Origin: Liopterus haemorrhoidalis
Lineage: Eukaryota > Arthropoda > Insecta > Coleoptera > Dytiscidae
Direction of reading: 5' to 3'
DNA: 64,000 nt
NCBI GenBank assembly: GCA_963971575.1
Contig: OZ020624.1
Span: 5,275,001-5,339,000, forward strand
The notes beneath the pieces are model-generated. The model was not told the DNA's origin. It saw nothing but the letters and a program-made list of their open reading frames with translations, and did no database searches. Made by a program: the position numbers and the translations under genes. Positions 1-10,924 of the stretch are shown here, in pieces; the first letter of the stretch is position 1; every line of letters begins with the position of its first letter.

Positions 1-689
1 ATAATAATATTAAAAAAATAATAAATATAATAATGTAAACCTATGTTTGTTAATAATAATAATAATAATAATAATAGTTAATTTATTTAGCTAATGCTAG
101 TAAGTTCCATATTAACAAACATAAACATATAAACATTATAATAAACATTCAAATCAAATTTAATCCTTATTTTGTCAATTTAAACCATTATTTGTCCACT
201 TAGTTCATGCAAAACGTGATTTTTGTCAAATTTAAATATAGATTTTTCGTAATTTAGTGCTTTAAAATTTTAATAACATATTTGATTTAATTGTTTGGGA
301 CCTTGAAAATAAGTAGGTCGTAAAATTAGGTTCGAAACTTGTTGCAAATTGGTTTGTAATGTTTTCTACAATAATTTCAAAACTGTATTACTGTGATAAA
401 TCATATTTTGAATGTTATCTTCTGAAATATTTTTAATATCAGCCCTGCCTACGAAATCCTGTAAAATATGAAAACTCACAGTTTATATATTTTTTCAGAT
501 AAACAGGTTTCGTCGCATAAATGTTTACGTACTTCCTGCTAATGATATAAAAATAAAATTTCCTTATCAATTTAAGAGGATTAATTATTTTTATAATCCC
601 ATACTAATTCATTTGTGGTTAAAAAACGTCGACATAACATTAAAATGTCTTTCTTATAAATTCTAAGTTATTTTTTGTACGTATTTTAA
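1..689. other. AT-rich non-coding stretch
   Basis: An (AAT)n simple repeat occupies about positions 1-75. The rest is AT-rich sequence with no reading frame, inverted repeat or family similarity that I recognise. Confidence 0.6.
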
Positions 690-2075
690 CATTGAATATA
701 TTGGGTCTCGTGAAAGTGTAGTTATTTTTGGAAATTTGGGTATTAAATCAAAAACTATATCTCAAAAATGGTAAGTAAATAAATCTTTAAAAAATTTAGT
801 TTTTCTCTGTAATATTTGGTCCGTAATGACCTAAAACTAATTGGTAAAATTTAGATTTTATTTTGTAAATTTCAAAAATTCATATCTCAAAAATGGTAAG
901 AGGTAGAGACTTGAGGTTTGAATTTTTGTAATTCTTACACCTTGTTTTGTCTAGAAAAAATTAATGTTTGGTCCGTAATGACCTAAAACTATTGAAAATT
1001 TAGATTTTTTTGTAATTTTAAAAATTCATATCTCAAAAAAGGTAAGACATAGAGATTTGAGGTTTGAATTTTTGGAATTCTCACACCTCGTTTTGTCTAG
1101 AAAAATATAACGTTTGGTCCGTAATGACCTAAAACAATTGAAAATTTTGATTTTTTTGTAATTTTAAAAATTCATAACTCAAAAAAGGTAAGACATAGAG
1201 ATTTGAGGTTTGAATTTTTGGAATTCTCACACCTTGTTTTGTCTAGAAAAAATTAATGTTTGGTCCGTAATGACCTAAAACTATTGAAAATTTTGATTTT
1301 TTTGTAATTTTAAAAATTCATATCTCAAAAAAGGTAAGACATAGAGATTTGAGGTTTGAATTTTTGGAATTCTCACACCTTGTTTTGTCTAGAAAAAATT
1401 AATGTTTGGTCCGTAATGACCTAAAACTATTGAAAATTTTGATTTTTTTGTAATTTTAAAAATTCGTATCTCAAAAAAGGTAAGAAATAGAGACTTGAGG
1501 TTTGAATTTTTGGAATTCTCACACCTTGATTTGTCTAGAAAAAATTAATGTTTGGTCCGTAATGACCTAAAACTATTGAAAATTTTGATTTTTTTGTAAT
1601 TTTAAAAATTCATATCTCAAAAAAGGTAAGAAATAGAGACTGGGGGTTTGAATTTTTGGAATTCTCACACCTTGTTTTGTCTAGAAAAATATAATGTTTG
1701 GTCCGTAATGACCTAAAACTATTAGGGAAAATTTTGAAACTTTTTGTAATTTTAAAAATTCATATCTCAAAAAAGGTAAGAAATAGAGACTTGATGTTTG
1801 AATTTTTGGAATTCTCACACCTTGTTTTGTCTAGAAAAATATAATGTTTGGTCCGTAATGACCTAAAACTATTAGAGAAAATTTTGATTTTTTTTTGGAA
1901 TTTACAAAAATTCATATCTCATAAAAGGTAAGAAATAGAGACTTGAGGTTTGAATTTTTGGAATTCTCACACCTTGTTTTGTCTTGAAAAAATAAATTTT
2001 TGGTCCGTAATGACCTAAAACTATTAAAGAAAATTTTGATTTTAATGGAATTTAAAAAAAATCTTATCTCAAAAA
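690..2075. repeat. Tandem array of ~146-bp satellite units
   Basis: The phrase TGGTCCGTAATGACCTAAAA recurs at about 816, 968, 1114, 1260, 1406, 1552, 1698, 1848 and 2000, a spacing of 146-152 bp. This gives about nine copies. The inner units (roughly 970-1850) are nearly identical and the outer units are more diverged, as expected for unequal exchange. Each unit also has a poly-T run, the phrase ATATCTCAAAAAAGGTAAG and a TCTCACACCTTGTTTTGTCT block. The array runs straight into the family A fragment that follows. Short reading frames inside it are repeat artefacts. Confidence 0.93.
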
Positions 2076-2295
2076 AGGTAAGAGATAAGTTTTTTCGAAA
2101 TATTTTTCTGTTGTGAAATATTCGCAAAAATCTTAAAATAGACACGAGTAAACTCCCATTTTTAGTTAACCGATTTTTACCAAAAGTTGATCAACTCGTG
2201 CCATTGATGACAGAAGCTTAAATATGAAGTTTCATAAAAATCCTTTCAGCCGAATTTGCTCTGCACGTGTACACAGACAGACAGACGGACGGACG

Positions 2296-2327
<32 letters not shown>

Positions 2328-2454
2328 TATATCATGCTAAAAATAGTCAAAACGTTATGTAGGGACCTCAATTCGTGGAGATCCATCGAAATCTCGAAAC
2401 GTCAAAACCGGTATGATCACAATACCTCCCTTATATATGTTGGCGGTCGGTAAA
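2076..2454 (+). mobile_element. Family A microsatellite element, copy 1 (5' part replaced by satellite)
   Basis: This sequence matches the copies at 3034-3706 and 19989-20517. It starts in the shared TTTTCGAAATATTT block, continues through a GATCAACTCGTGCCATTGAT block, reaches a (GACA/GACG)n tract at 2273-2325, and ends in TATATGTTGGCGGTCGG. The left inverted terminus seen in the other two copies (CCGACCGCCA) is missing; the 146-bp satellite lies where the left half should be. It is non-autonomous with no transposase. The class is unknown. Confidence 0.7.
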
Positions 2455-3033
2455 AAAGAGTGGAACAAATCTTTCGAGAATTGGTTTGAACGCATGCAAA
2501 AGTGTATAAAACTTACTGGCGAATATTTCGAATAGCAATAAAACAGTTTGTTCAAAAAAAGAAATTCTTTCTTAGATTTTGTAAAAACTTAAAAGGCAGC
2601 TCTCGTAATCATTAAACCAATTGATTTTACATTGCTGTTCTCATTACATTTATATAATATAATACCTACGCTTGTTTTTATTTTTTTCTTTTTTCTTATT
2701 TTTTTTTACAAACTACAACGATATCGACCCTTACGGAGTAACTGGGTTAAAATAGGGTCTCTTTTATCTTTAAATTCGGTAGTATATGGGCTTTACGTGG
2801 TTAGTGTTACCTTACTCTGGTAACCAGTTTAAAACTTTAAAACATTTAAAATACACAAAATTTGTTGTAGAATTTATCTGCTTTCATGGATCGAAGTCGT
2901 TTGTTTTGTTGAAGTATTTTTACTAAATTCGGGCCAAAGAACTATTTAGCAACTAATTCTACAGCACAAAGACACATTAGTGATAGTATAAAGGTTTCCT
3001 GGTCATACCAATGAAAACCTAAAACCACCATAG
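2455..3033. other. Non-coding gap between two A copies
   Basis: AT-rich sequence. A 63-codon hydrophobic frame at 2632-2823 has poly-T-driven composition and no recognisable motif, so I do not call it a gene. Confidence 0.5.
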
Positions 3034-3461
3034 GTCCGACCGCCATCACAAAGTACATGTATAAAATACATTCTAGCAGCAGAGTAGTTATTAATGTAAA
3101 ATACAATAACGTATTATATTACATTGACAATTTCATAATTTGTATTTATAATTTACGATAACCATGGGTATAGTTGTACCTGCATACATACAAAAAAAGG
3201 TGTCTCAAATAAAAGTTGTTAGTTGTTGCTTTTATAGCAACTTTTGTTAAATAATTTTTTTCGAAATATTTCTCTGTTGTGAAATATTCGCAAAAATTTT
3301 AAAACCGACACGAGTAAACTCCCATTTCTAGTTAACCGATATTTACCAAAAATTGATCAACTCGTGCCATTGATGTCAAAAGCTGAAATATGAAGTTTCA
3401 TAAAAATCCTTTTAGCCGAATTTGCTCTGCACGTGTACAGAGACCGACGGACAGACAGACG

Positions 3462-3542
<81 letters not shown>

Positions 3543-3706
3543 GTAGACAGACAAACAGACAGACAGGCAGACAGTCCGATAGATATCATATTAAAAATAG
3601 TCAAAACGTTATGTAGGGACCTCAATTCGTGGAGATACATCGAAATCACGAAATGTCAAAATCGGTATGATCACAATACCTCCCTTATATATGTTGGCGG
3701 TCGGTA
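3034..3706 (+). mobile_element. Family A microsatellite element, copy 2 (complete)
   Basis: This copy has both short inverted termini: CCGACCGCCA near 3036 and its complement TGGCGGTCGG ending near 3704. The (GACA)n tract at about 3443-3575 sits between two conserved blocks, TTTGCTCTGCACGTGTACA upstream and TAGTCAAAACGTTATGTAGG downstream. The long frames here that read TDRQTDRQ or SVCLSVCL are translations of the tetranucleotide repeat, not proteins. The element is about 670 bp. I could not settle a target-site duplication. Confidence 0.75.
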
Positions 3707-3780
3707 AAAATTGGGCGAATACAAGTTGGCGCTAAAATATTTTAAAAAAGACCAAATATCATCTGATATAGTCGGATTGC

Positions 3781-4300
3781 TGATAGGTGACTGTAACATG
3801 TATGTATCAAGAAGTGCATTCATGTAATAATCTAGTTACCATTTTTCAGCGATTTAAAAAATGTTTTTTGTTATTTGTCTTAACTGTCAGTGTCTGGTAA
3901 TAAATATTAATTAAAATATGGCTTGCGGCCAATTATTAAATTCACAAACTTTAATTTTAAATCTGCTGGAATAAACAACAAATTATAATCAAAAATTTAC
4001 GTATGAGTATAAATTTTTCCTTATTTATAATTATTACCTTAAAATTAATAATTTTGTTCGTTTGAGTACTGCTGTAAATTTATTTTAGCGCTCTAATTAG
4101 TAAAGATATCTACGAATCACGCCGTTTCTTTCAAATGCTTTGTTTTTTAGTCAAATAATTTGGAAGGTTAGTTGAGTCAACTTGAGTCACTATATGTTAC
4201 TATGGGTATGCAAATAATTATAATGATATAGACAGAGAAAGCATATAGTATTGAATATCGATACTTGTAGCAACGAACAGTCACTTATCAGCAATCCGAC
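3781..4300. mobile_element. MITE with 24-bp inverted repeats and TA target site
   Basis: The left end GTCGGATTGCTGATAGGTG is mirrored at the right end (CACTTATCAGCAATCCGAC), with one mismatch in the part quoted. TATA flanks both ends (3777-3780 and 4301-4304), which fits TA-target Tc1/mariner-type mobilisation. The 520-bp interior is AT-rich with no coding. The source family is not identifiable. Confidence 0.8.
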
Positions 4301-4304
4301 TATA

Positions 4305-5130
4305 CCAAAGAGAAGGAAAATATTAAAATATTATGCTGATCGTCACAAAAATAAAATTTTAAAATGATAATATTTAAAAATATAAGAAGATTAATTTTTT
4401 TGGGGCATTCTCCATTTGCCCTTACTTAAAAGCCTCCCTTGCTCAGACATCCTTAAACTGTACGCACTCAGTCAAAATATTGTGCACAGTCTGAAATAAA
4501 ATTTAAAATCCTTTATTTTCAATAGCAACAACTCCATTAACTTTATATTTCATCATAGAATCTATAAATAAAATTTGATAACATCTATTCATTTTTCATT
4601 TATAGAAACTCTATTGTATTATTGTCTATTGTCTTCAGTTTCTATATTCACTAAACTGTATAAATGATTAGACTAAAAAAAGCATAACTTCCTGGAAAGT
4701 TAGTAATAAAACAAATACGAATGGTAACGGTAGCTAACAAAAACTTCAATCGTTTCTGGTGAAACTTCAGCTCGTTTCAAAATGACAAACGAGCTTCAGT
4801 AAATGACTTTTTGTTTTAACACGAGAATAAACCTTCTTCGAATTACAATTAAATTAATAGATGTCTCTGTCTTTACCTTCTTACAGATTGACATCCAAAA
4901 ATGGTCACAAGAGGATAACAAAATTTAATCAAGAAGATAGTATATAAGTAGTAAAGTTCCATCACTCATGGTTGGAGCACTGGGCTTCTACAAATTGTTT
5001 CCATCGGAGTTTGCGATGTTGGCTGAAATTCTTTTACGTCAGACCACGTCTTATTTTCCTTTTTAATTGCTTTTCTTTTAGTGGGTTTCTTGGACCAAAG
5101 TTCTTCTTCAGATGAATTTTGGGCAATTCA
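4305..5130. other. Non-coding stretch
   Basis: AT-rich sequence with scattered runs. I see no coding similarity, no terminal repeats and no tandem array. Confidence 0.5.
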
Positions 5131-6172
5131 GCCGTATGAATAAAGTTGAAGTAAATACTCATAAGTAGAAGGTAGAAGTAAAAGCATTTGCTTCGAGTAA
5201 AAGGTCGGAGTAAAAGCATTTGCTTCTTTTTATATGAATAATGATTACCTTTTAGTTACAAGTCAATGCTTCTACCGGTGAGTAAAAGGTCAAAAGGATG
5301 TGTTCAGGTTGAAACCTGAAAATCAGTATTTATCAAAATCGTACTACTTCTTTTTGATTGCTGTCAACTTGAAATTAGTCTATAAACACTATTAAAACTG
5401 TACTGGTGCTGTACTGTGGTCCATGTTTGACATTTCAGTTTATTTTTATTGGTGTAAAGTCATGTACAGATTCAGGGGACTTTACACCTACACTTGTAAA
5501 CATTTCACTGGCATCACAAATTATACATTTAGCACAGGTTTTCCTTTACGATTGACATATTCATCTCCATGGATCTTCGGTTTTTCTATCCCTATATGTG
5601 TACAGTCAATGACACCAGCTGCGGTTGGAATACGGTATTTTCTTTGCCACAATTTTTTCGCCTCCACTAATAAATTTTGGGAAGTAAGAAATTGAATCCA
5701 GATGCCAGCTTGTGCAATTATTTGATCAACAACACTGCTGATAGGTAGTGATACTGTGGATTGCTCCACCCCACGTTCCTCACCGATACCTCTTTGAAAT
5801 CCAAGATCATCTAGATATCTCGACAAAAAAAATTACCTAAAACGTATTAGCTAAACACTCCATGTTCCCCTGTTCAAAACGAAACTAACTTTTATATCAC
5901 TAGAACGTGGTGAAGAACGATGACTATAATGTTTCACATTTCTTAAATGCACAATATCCACCATGGCAATTAGTTCACTACAACAATTTTTCACAAGTGA
6001 GTATATGAATATATAGATGCATGTATTTCGAAGCATTTGCTTATAATTTAAAGTAAAAGGTCCGTTTTATTCATAACCATTTACTTCTGTCTTGAGCAAA
6101 AGATCAACAAAAAAGCATTTGCTTCTTACTCGTAAGCAGAACGTTTCGCTTGCATTTTTATTCATATTGTGT
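5131..6172 (-). mobile_element. PIF/Harbinger-type element, degenerate
   Basis: Both ends carry an inverted TATGAATAAA motif (near 5136 and 6158) next to subterminal copies of AAGCATTTGCTT, at about 5183, 5215, 6034 and 6112. The minus strand between them encodes a HARBI1-like transposase fragment (5521-5826). PIF/Harbinger elements typically duplicate three bases, but the duplication is not clear here, so the boundaries are approximate. It abuts a truncated B element on its right. Confidence 0.65.
5521..5826 (-). pseudogene. HARBI1-like (DDE_Tnp_4) transposase fragment
   Basis: The 101-residue minus-strand frame matches the middle of PIF/Harbinger transposases. It has a variant of the segment before the catalytic core (SQSTVS-like, here EQSTVSLPISSVV), the KLWQRKYRIPTA block, the first catalytic aspartate in GVIDCTHIGI, and the following HGDEYVNRKGKPVLNV. 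The frame then ends, so the second aspartate and the glutamate of the DDE triad are absent. Upstream on the same strand, 5851-6036 is open (MVDIVHLRNVKHYS...) and may be the original amino end, separated by a short non-coding interval. The fragment is too short to be active; full-length relatives are about 350-400 residues. Confidence 0.8.
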
Positions 6173-6185
6173 CGAAGATTTGCTT

Positions 6186-6991
6186 TAAAATTCTGAATAG
6201 GGTATCAAATGAAAGCCCTTAGTACGTGGATTAACGATCAAAATTTTATTTTTGCAAAATAAATTATTTTACCCGATTTTTGCCAAAATTGTGCAAAAAA
6301 TTTTTCTCCCACACTCTGTAGCCCAGATGGTTTAAACTAAAAATGTGAAAAAATTCGAAGTAATGTAAATTGGTGTGAACCGGAATAGTACAACAGGAAT
6401 TTTTGATCAGATTATGTTTTCGGAAAATAATGCATTTTTTGTGTTTTTAACCAAAATATGTTAAATATTTAATTCGCTATGTAACCAAGTTGATACGTCA
6501 GCGCTCATAGCGATGTGCGTTTAGTCATTGGTTTTCTAATTTGCTAAACAGTTAACTTGCAAACTAGAGTTCGAATCCTTTCAATTTTAATTTTTCTGTT
6601 TTTTTTTGCAGTTTTCTTTTGTTTAAATTATTTTGTAAAAATTCTAGTTATATTTTGGTAAATGTTGCATTTAATTTTTAAAAGCGTAAATTTAATAACC
6701 AGTGGGAAGTGTTGAAATTATAACTTAATTCTGTTTGTTGTATACGAAATCAGAGGGCGGGGCTAATGATTTAAGCAACCAATTTCAAAATCTTAATGAA
6801 ATTTGCTTGTAAAAAAAAATTCTGCACATATTTAGAAACTTAAATAATGGTATTAGGCATTCGAATTAAAATTCATAAAAAAATATTTTGACATAAAATT
6901 TGTTTTGGCATCCCAAATAATCATCATTCAGTTATTAAATACCTGCAAAACCCTGAAATGTGTGAAAATTCACACTTCACATCAATTTTTT
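6186..6991 (+). mobile_element. Family B microsatellite element, copy 1 (5' truncated)
   Basis: This copy aligns with the right ~75% of B copies 2 and 3, from GGGTATCAAATGAAAGCCC through CCAGATGGTTTAAACTAAA to the terminus ATACCTGCAAAACCCT (6939-6954) and the trailing TGTGAAAATTCACACTTC. The left terminus and the (CTGT)n tract are missing. It lies directly beside the Harbinger derivative. It encodes no protein and holds a tRNA-like module at about 6490-6590. Confidence 0.8.
6515..6585 (+). other. tRNA-like module in B copy 1
   Basis: A box A-like TTAGTCATTGG (6521-6531) and a canonical T-loop/box B, GAGTTCGAATCC (6567-6578), lie about 50 bp apart. Between them, AGTTAACTTGCAAACT can fold as an anticodon-like arm. 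The segment occupies the same place as the unrelated-looking tRNA-like segments in B copies 2 and 3. No acceptor stem is obvious, so this is unlikely to be a functional tRNA. Confidence 0.5.
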
Positions 6992-7058
6992 GATAATAAC
7001 TTTTCTTCGTTATTTGACAAAAATCCCAGCGTTTTTTTGATACCCACTCATATTTTTA

Positions 7059-7290
7059 CGAGAGCATATTGAAAACTAATGCCTCCATGGCTATAACTTT
7101 ATTAGTAATTGATATATGGTTTACATATAAATGTCAAATAATAGTATAAACTGTCCTCTACGCACTGATATATTCACTTTTTGCCATTGACAGTAATACA
7201 TTTACGCCAACGTGGTACGAGTTTTTCAAGTCTGTCACAGAAAAAGTCTGAAGACTCACCTCTGCGGTCCTTTTGTTGTTTCTTTTTGTT
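7059..7290 (-). pseudogene. Truncated mariner, C-terminal end plus one terminus
   Basis: The minus strand reads DRLEKLVPRWRKCITVNGKK, followed by a stop (7174-7240). This is the typical mariner carboxyl end (a W-x-KC-I motif before the stop). Beyond it are an AATAAAG signal and a TA-flanked terminus, CGAGAGCATATTGAAAAC (from 7059). The rest of the transposase is replaced by the foldback arm at 7285-7645, so this is a chimeric remnant with no catalytic core. Confidence 0.65.
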
Positions 7291-7645
7291 GTTTCTTTTT
7301 GTATTGTTTCCAAAGCTTGCTACGTTCAACTTTGTTAACTTATGTTGATTATTATTTTGTAAATAAATGGTCGCCATTTTGAAATGGTTAACATAAAAAT
7401 ATGATTTTTTGGTGTCATTGTAAAGCTAATTAAATGTACTTTTAGGAAAAAAATATAAAATTATCGATTCCGTATGCTAGATCAAAAGCTGACATCATTT
7501 CCGGTGAAACCGGAAGTGCCTCAGAATTCTTATAGTAACCTTTAGATGGGCCTTTTTGTCTAGTTTAACTTTTGTTCTGAAGATTTTTTGTATCTCTACA
7601 AATAAAGGAGATTTTCTGGGTGCCCCGTTTCAAACAAACATCCTG
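7285..7645. mobile_element. Solo arm of a long-inverted-repeat (foldback) element
   Basis: This ~360-bp segment is closely similar to the right arm of the element at 22478-23457, including GTCGCCATTTTGAAATGG, the TTTCCGGTGAAACCGGAA palindrome and the terminal GTGCCCCGTTTCAAACAAAC. TA follows its end (7646-7647). Only one arm is present; the other side is joined to mariner C-terminal sequence, consistent with deletion or template switching. Confidence 0.8.
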
Positions 7646-7647
7646 TA

Positions 7648-8589
7648 TATGTATAGATGACCAATTGAATTCCACTTGCATCTTCTGATTTCTATCTATA
7701 GGAATTTGTTTGTAACATGTTAACAGCTCCTCGTTAGTGACTTAAAATCTTCCACGTCTCACATCCGTACACATGTTATTGTTTGTGAAAATAAAAATAC
7801 AATTTAATTAAAAATATTTTTCAAAAAACGCCAATTTTAGGTTAAGTTTCCATTGTTGTCTCCAAAACGTAGACAAATTACAAGGTAGATAACGATGTAG
7901 ATTACAAGGATATATACATAAATTACATTTAAGTTTCTACGTCATATCCCTGCGTCAAACTAATATGGAACTTTTAAGACTATAATTTCTTTATCAGGAA
8001 CTTATTAAACGAATTAAACCTTAATGAAACGAAATGAAAACTATTGACCAGACTTTTTTGAAAAAAAAATCCATTACCAGTTAATAAACCTTAATAGAAT
8101 CTTGAACCGTAGAGGAAATAAAAATCTAATCACTAAGTACTTAAATGCAGTGGACATATGAATGCGTGAGATTCATAAAAGTGCTCCGCGTTTTAAATCA
8201 ATGATTAATTCTCGTATATGAAACTCGTTCAATATCGAACTTGGATGGAAAAGCTAATTAAAACTAGCTGATAGAAGTAATCAGGAGATTACATGAACTA
8301 GACCATAGATCTGTATGTTTGATGCTATTAGTTTTCAACACAGAATAATGGAGTGTTCACTATACATATTGGAAAATCTAGTGATAGAGTAAATTAGGAA
8401 CTATTATGTTGAATAATTTACTTTTAGTTAGTATTTTGAATATTTTCTCAATGAATTTCAACAATAGACCATCTGTCAAGCAACTAATAACGTATTTTTT
8501 TAGAGGCTTGTTTTTCGAATTGGCAGTTCTGTTTCCAGCGATGGTCATTTTGATAGCTGACAGCTTATTTGTGCTCAGTTTGGTTTGCC
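7648..8589. other. Non-coding stretch
   Basis: AT-rich sequence without recognisable coding or terminal repeats. The frame at 8406-8630 is open, but only its last seven residues (LTPEQRL) show similarity, and those belong to the mariner fragment that follows. Confidence 0.5.
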
Positions 8590-9042
8590 ATTTCACCATA
8601 AATATACTTACGCCAGAACAACGTTTGTAAATTGTGCTAATTTATTTCGAAAATCGTGGTTCAATTCGCGAAACTTACCGTGCGCTACGTTTACTTTACT
8701 TTACATAATCGCTCATCCGAGCAAGTAATTCTAATAACCATGGATCGTTTTCGTACCACGCATTCTCTAATTGATAACATGCATCCGCAGAGATATCGTA
8801 CAGTGCGCACCGAAGAAGCTGTTGCTGCTGTAGAGCGTAGTATTGAGGAAGACCCGAATGAGTCGATTCGCCATCGTGCACAGCAATTGGAGCTGTATCC
8901 ACTTTATGGAAGATTTTGCGGAATGATCTTGGTTTACGAGCTTACAAGATCCAGCTCATGCAAGAGTTGAAGCCGCATTACCATCCTGTGCATCGTACGT
9001 TCAGTGAATGAAACACAAAATATTATTCTGTGATGAGGCTCA
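8590..9042 (+). pseudogene. Mariner-type transposase fragment (N-terminal half), broken by a B insertion
   Basis: Reading across small indels, the plus strand gives LTPEQRL, then YFENRGSIRETYRALR, then MDRFRTTHSLIDNM and VRTEEAVAAVERSIEEDP with IRHRAQQLEL. This is the paired-HTH, DNA-binding half of a DD41D-like or related mariner transposase. After an internal deletion it reaches the first catalytic motif (CDEAHF, 9029-9046), where B copy 2 begins. No continuation appears on the far side of B, so the C-terminal half was lost. It carries several frameshifts. Confidence 0.75.
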
Positions 9043-9094
9043 TTTTTAGGGTTTTGTAGGTATGACCAAAAAACCCTTATACCGTCATTTTGTC

Positions 9095-9140
<46 letters not shown>

Positions 9141-9984
9141 TCGGTAAAAATTGTAGCCAAACGGCTAAACCTAGAGAGTTGAAATTTGGCATGCTAATAC
9201 AACTCTTTGACCCGCACATAGGAAAAATACTAAAACATCTAAAAAACATATCCCCCTAAAAATATAAACAAATATGTGCTCATCGAAAACAAAAATATTT
9301 TTTTTAAATTCTGAGTAGGGTATCAAATGAAAGCCCTTAGTACGTGGATTAACGATCAAATTTTTATTTTTGCAAAATAAATTATTTTGATGCGATTTTT
9401 GCCAAAATTGTGCAAAAAAATTTTTGTCCCACACCCTGTAGCCCAGATGGTTTAAACTAAAAATCTAAGTAATGTATATTGGTGTGAACCGAAATAGTAC
9501 AACAGGAATTTTTGATCAGATTATGTTTTCGGAAAATAACGCATTTTTTGTGGTTTTTGGTTCACAAAGTACAAAAGTTATACCAATGTAAGACACTCAC
9601 ATACAAGGCGTGTGATAGCGTAACGGTTAGAGCACTGGTGTCGTAAGCTAAAACTCGCTGGAAACGAAGGGTTTCGAGTTTCGAGTACGGAGTGAATTTT
9701 ATTTTTTCTGTTTTTTTTTTGCAGTTTTATTATGTTGAAATTATTTTGTCAAAATTCTAGTTATATTTTGACAAATGTTGCATTTAAGTTTTAAGAGCGT
9801 AAATTTAATAACCAGTCTTATTATATGATTAACAGACGATAAATTATTTTAAAAATATCGTTCATTTTGCCGTGATTACTACAAAGTAAAATTTGTCCTA
9901 CACACTCAGCATGCCGCCTTCACTTATTATATACCTGCAAAACCCTGAAATGTGTGAATATTCACACTTCACATCAATTTTTTT
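9043..9984 (+). mobile_element. Family B microsatellite element, copy 2 (complete)
   Basis: The left terminus AGGGTTTTGTAGGTATG (from 9048) is inverted at the right end as ATACCTGCAAAACCCT (9931-9946). A palindromic TGTGAATATTCACA and ACTTCACATCAATTTTT trail the right end. A (CTGT)n tract at about 9097-9140 is followed by the conserved block GTAGCCAAACGGCTAAACC. There is no protein coding. It carries a tRNA-like module at 9611-9690. The last ~120 bp before the right terminus differ from copies 1 and 3, suggesting recombination. Confidence 0.85.
9611..9690 (+). other. tRNA-like module in B copy 2
   Basis: Box A-like TAGCGTAACGG (9616-9626) is followed by TTAGAGCACTGG, a D-arm-like stretch found in real tRNAs and SINE heads. 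CTGGTGTCGTAAGCTAA then resembles an anticodon arm with CGT in the loop (threonine-like). A degenerate box B, GTTTCGAGTT, lies at 9671-9680. An extra ~16 bp separates the anticodon-like and T-like arms. It differs almost completely from the modules at the same place in B copies 1 and 3. Confidence 0.5.
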
Positions 9985-10924
9985 AGTATACTCTTTTTCT
10001 ATAAAAAAAATCTGGTCAGCCTACTTTAAAACCTAACATACTATCACATATTGACTTTGATTCGAATGTAAAAACTTTAATTTTCCAAGTCAAGACGTTA
10101 ATATTAACTCTAGTGTGATAAGGTCTTTAGAATGAATAAGGCAAGATAAGAATAAGTAAATTAATAACATCAGATGTTCACCTTTCATCCTAAAGAAGAT
10201 ATTCTACCGAAGGTAAATATTAGAAATCCCTGTTCTAGATATTATGCATGCATGACTAAAATAATTAAATCTCTGTCTTATTTGAGAATATATTTTAACA
10301 AGTAGATGAAACGTGGAATACATCATTATTGTGTGATTCAATTAAAGTGGGGGAGGAGTGCAGACGGGCACGAACATGCATGAAGTTTGAGATATGTGGG
10401 TGAACGTAGGTGGAATTCGCTTGTATCTGTATTAACAGAATTCCAAACAAATACCTAAGTTAATCTTCATCACAACAGCTAAATGAACACCTGAATTATA
10501 TTCTCGTTTTGTTCGATACGCTTTTATTACATTTTTCAATTAAAATTGTAGTTAACTCAGGGAAGATAAAATGTTTGGATATTAAATACATTTATTGAAA
10601 AGCAGTTGTTATTATTGATAACACCGGTCAACAGGAATTTTGAGTCTGGGTTCTGCATATCTGATTTTTATTTCTTCCACATTAATTAATTAAAGAAAAA
10701 ATAGTTTTACCCGAAAAAGTTTGCTTTGTAGCTATCAGAATGAAATTACGGATTTTAAGAAAATTTCCCTTTTTCAGACCTTTATTGTATGTAAAAATAA
10801 TACAAACTTTTGTTATGAATTTGAATCAGTTTTATTTACAAGAAAACCATTCGAAACAAACAACTACTGTAACAGAATATATAAAAAAGTTTAGAAATGA
10901 TTATTTTTCGTATTTCTTCTGTGA
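9985..10924. other. Non-coding stretch
   Basis: No recognisable coding, tandem repeat or element termini. The open frame at 10740-11162 is an antisense shadow of the minus-strand relic that starts at about 10925. Confidence 0.5.

Noticed and set aside
3390..3707. Long frames reading TDRQTDRQ or SVCLSVCL (also 2256, 9062, 20294, 30783)
   Set aside because: They are all-frame translations of GACA/CTGT tetranucleotide runs; a 4-bp repeat is open in several frames by composition.
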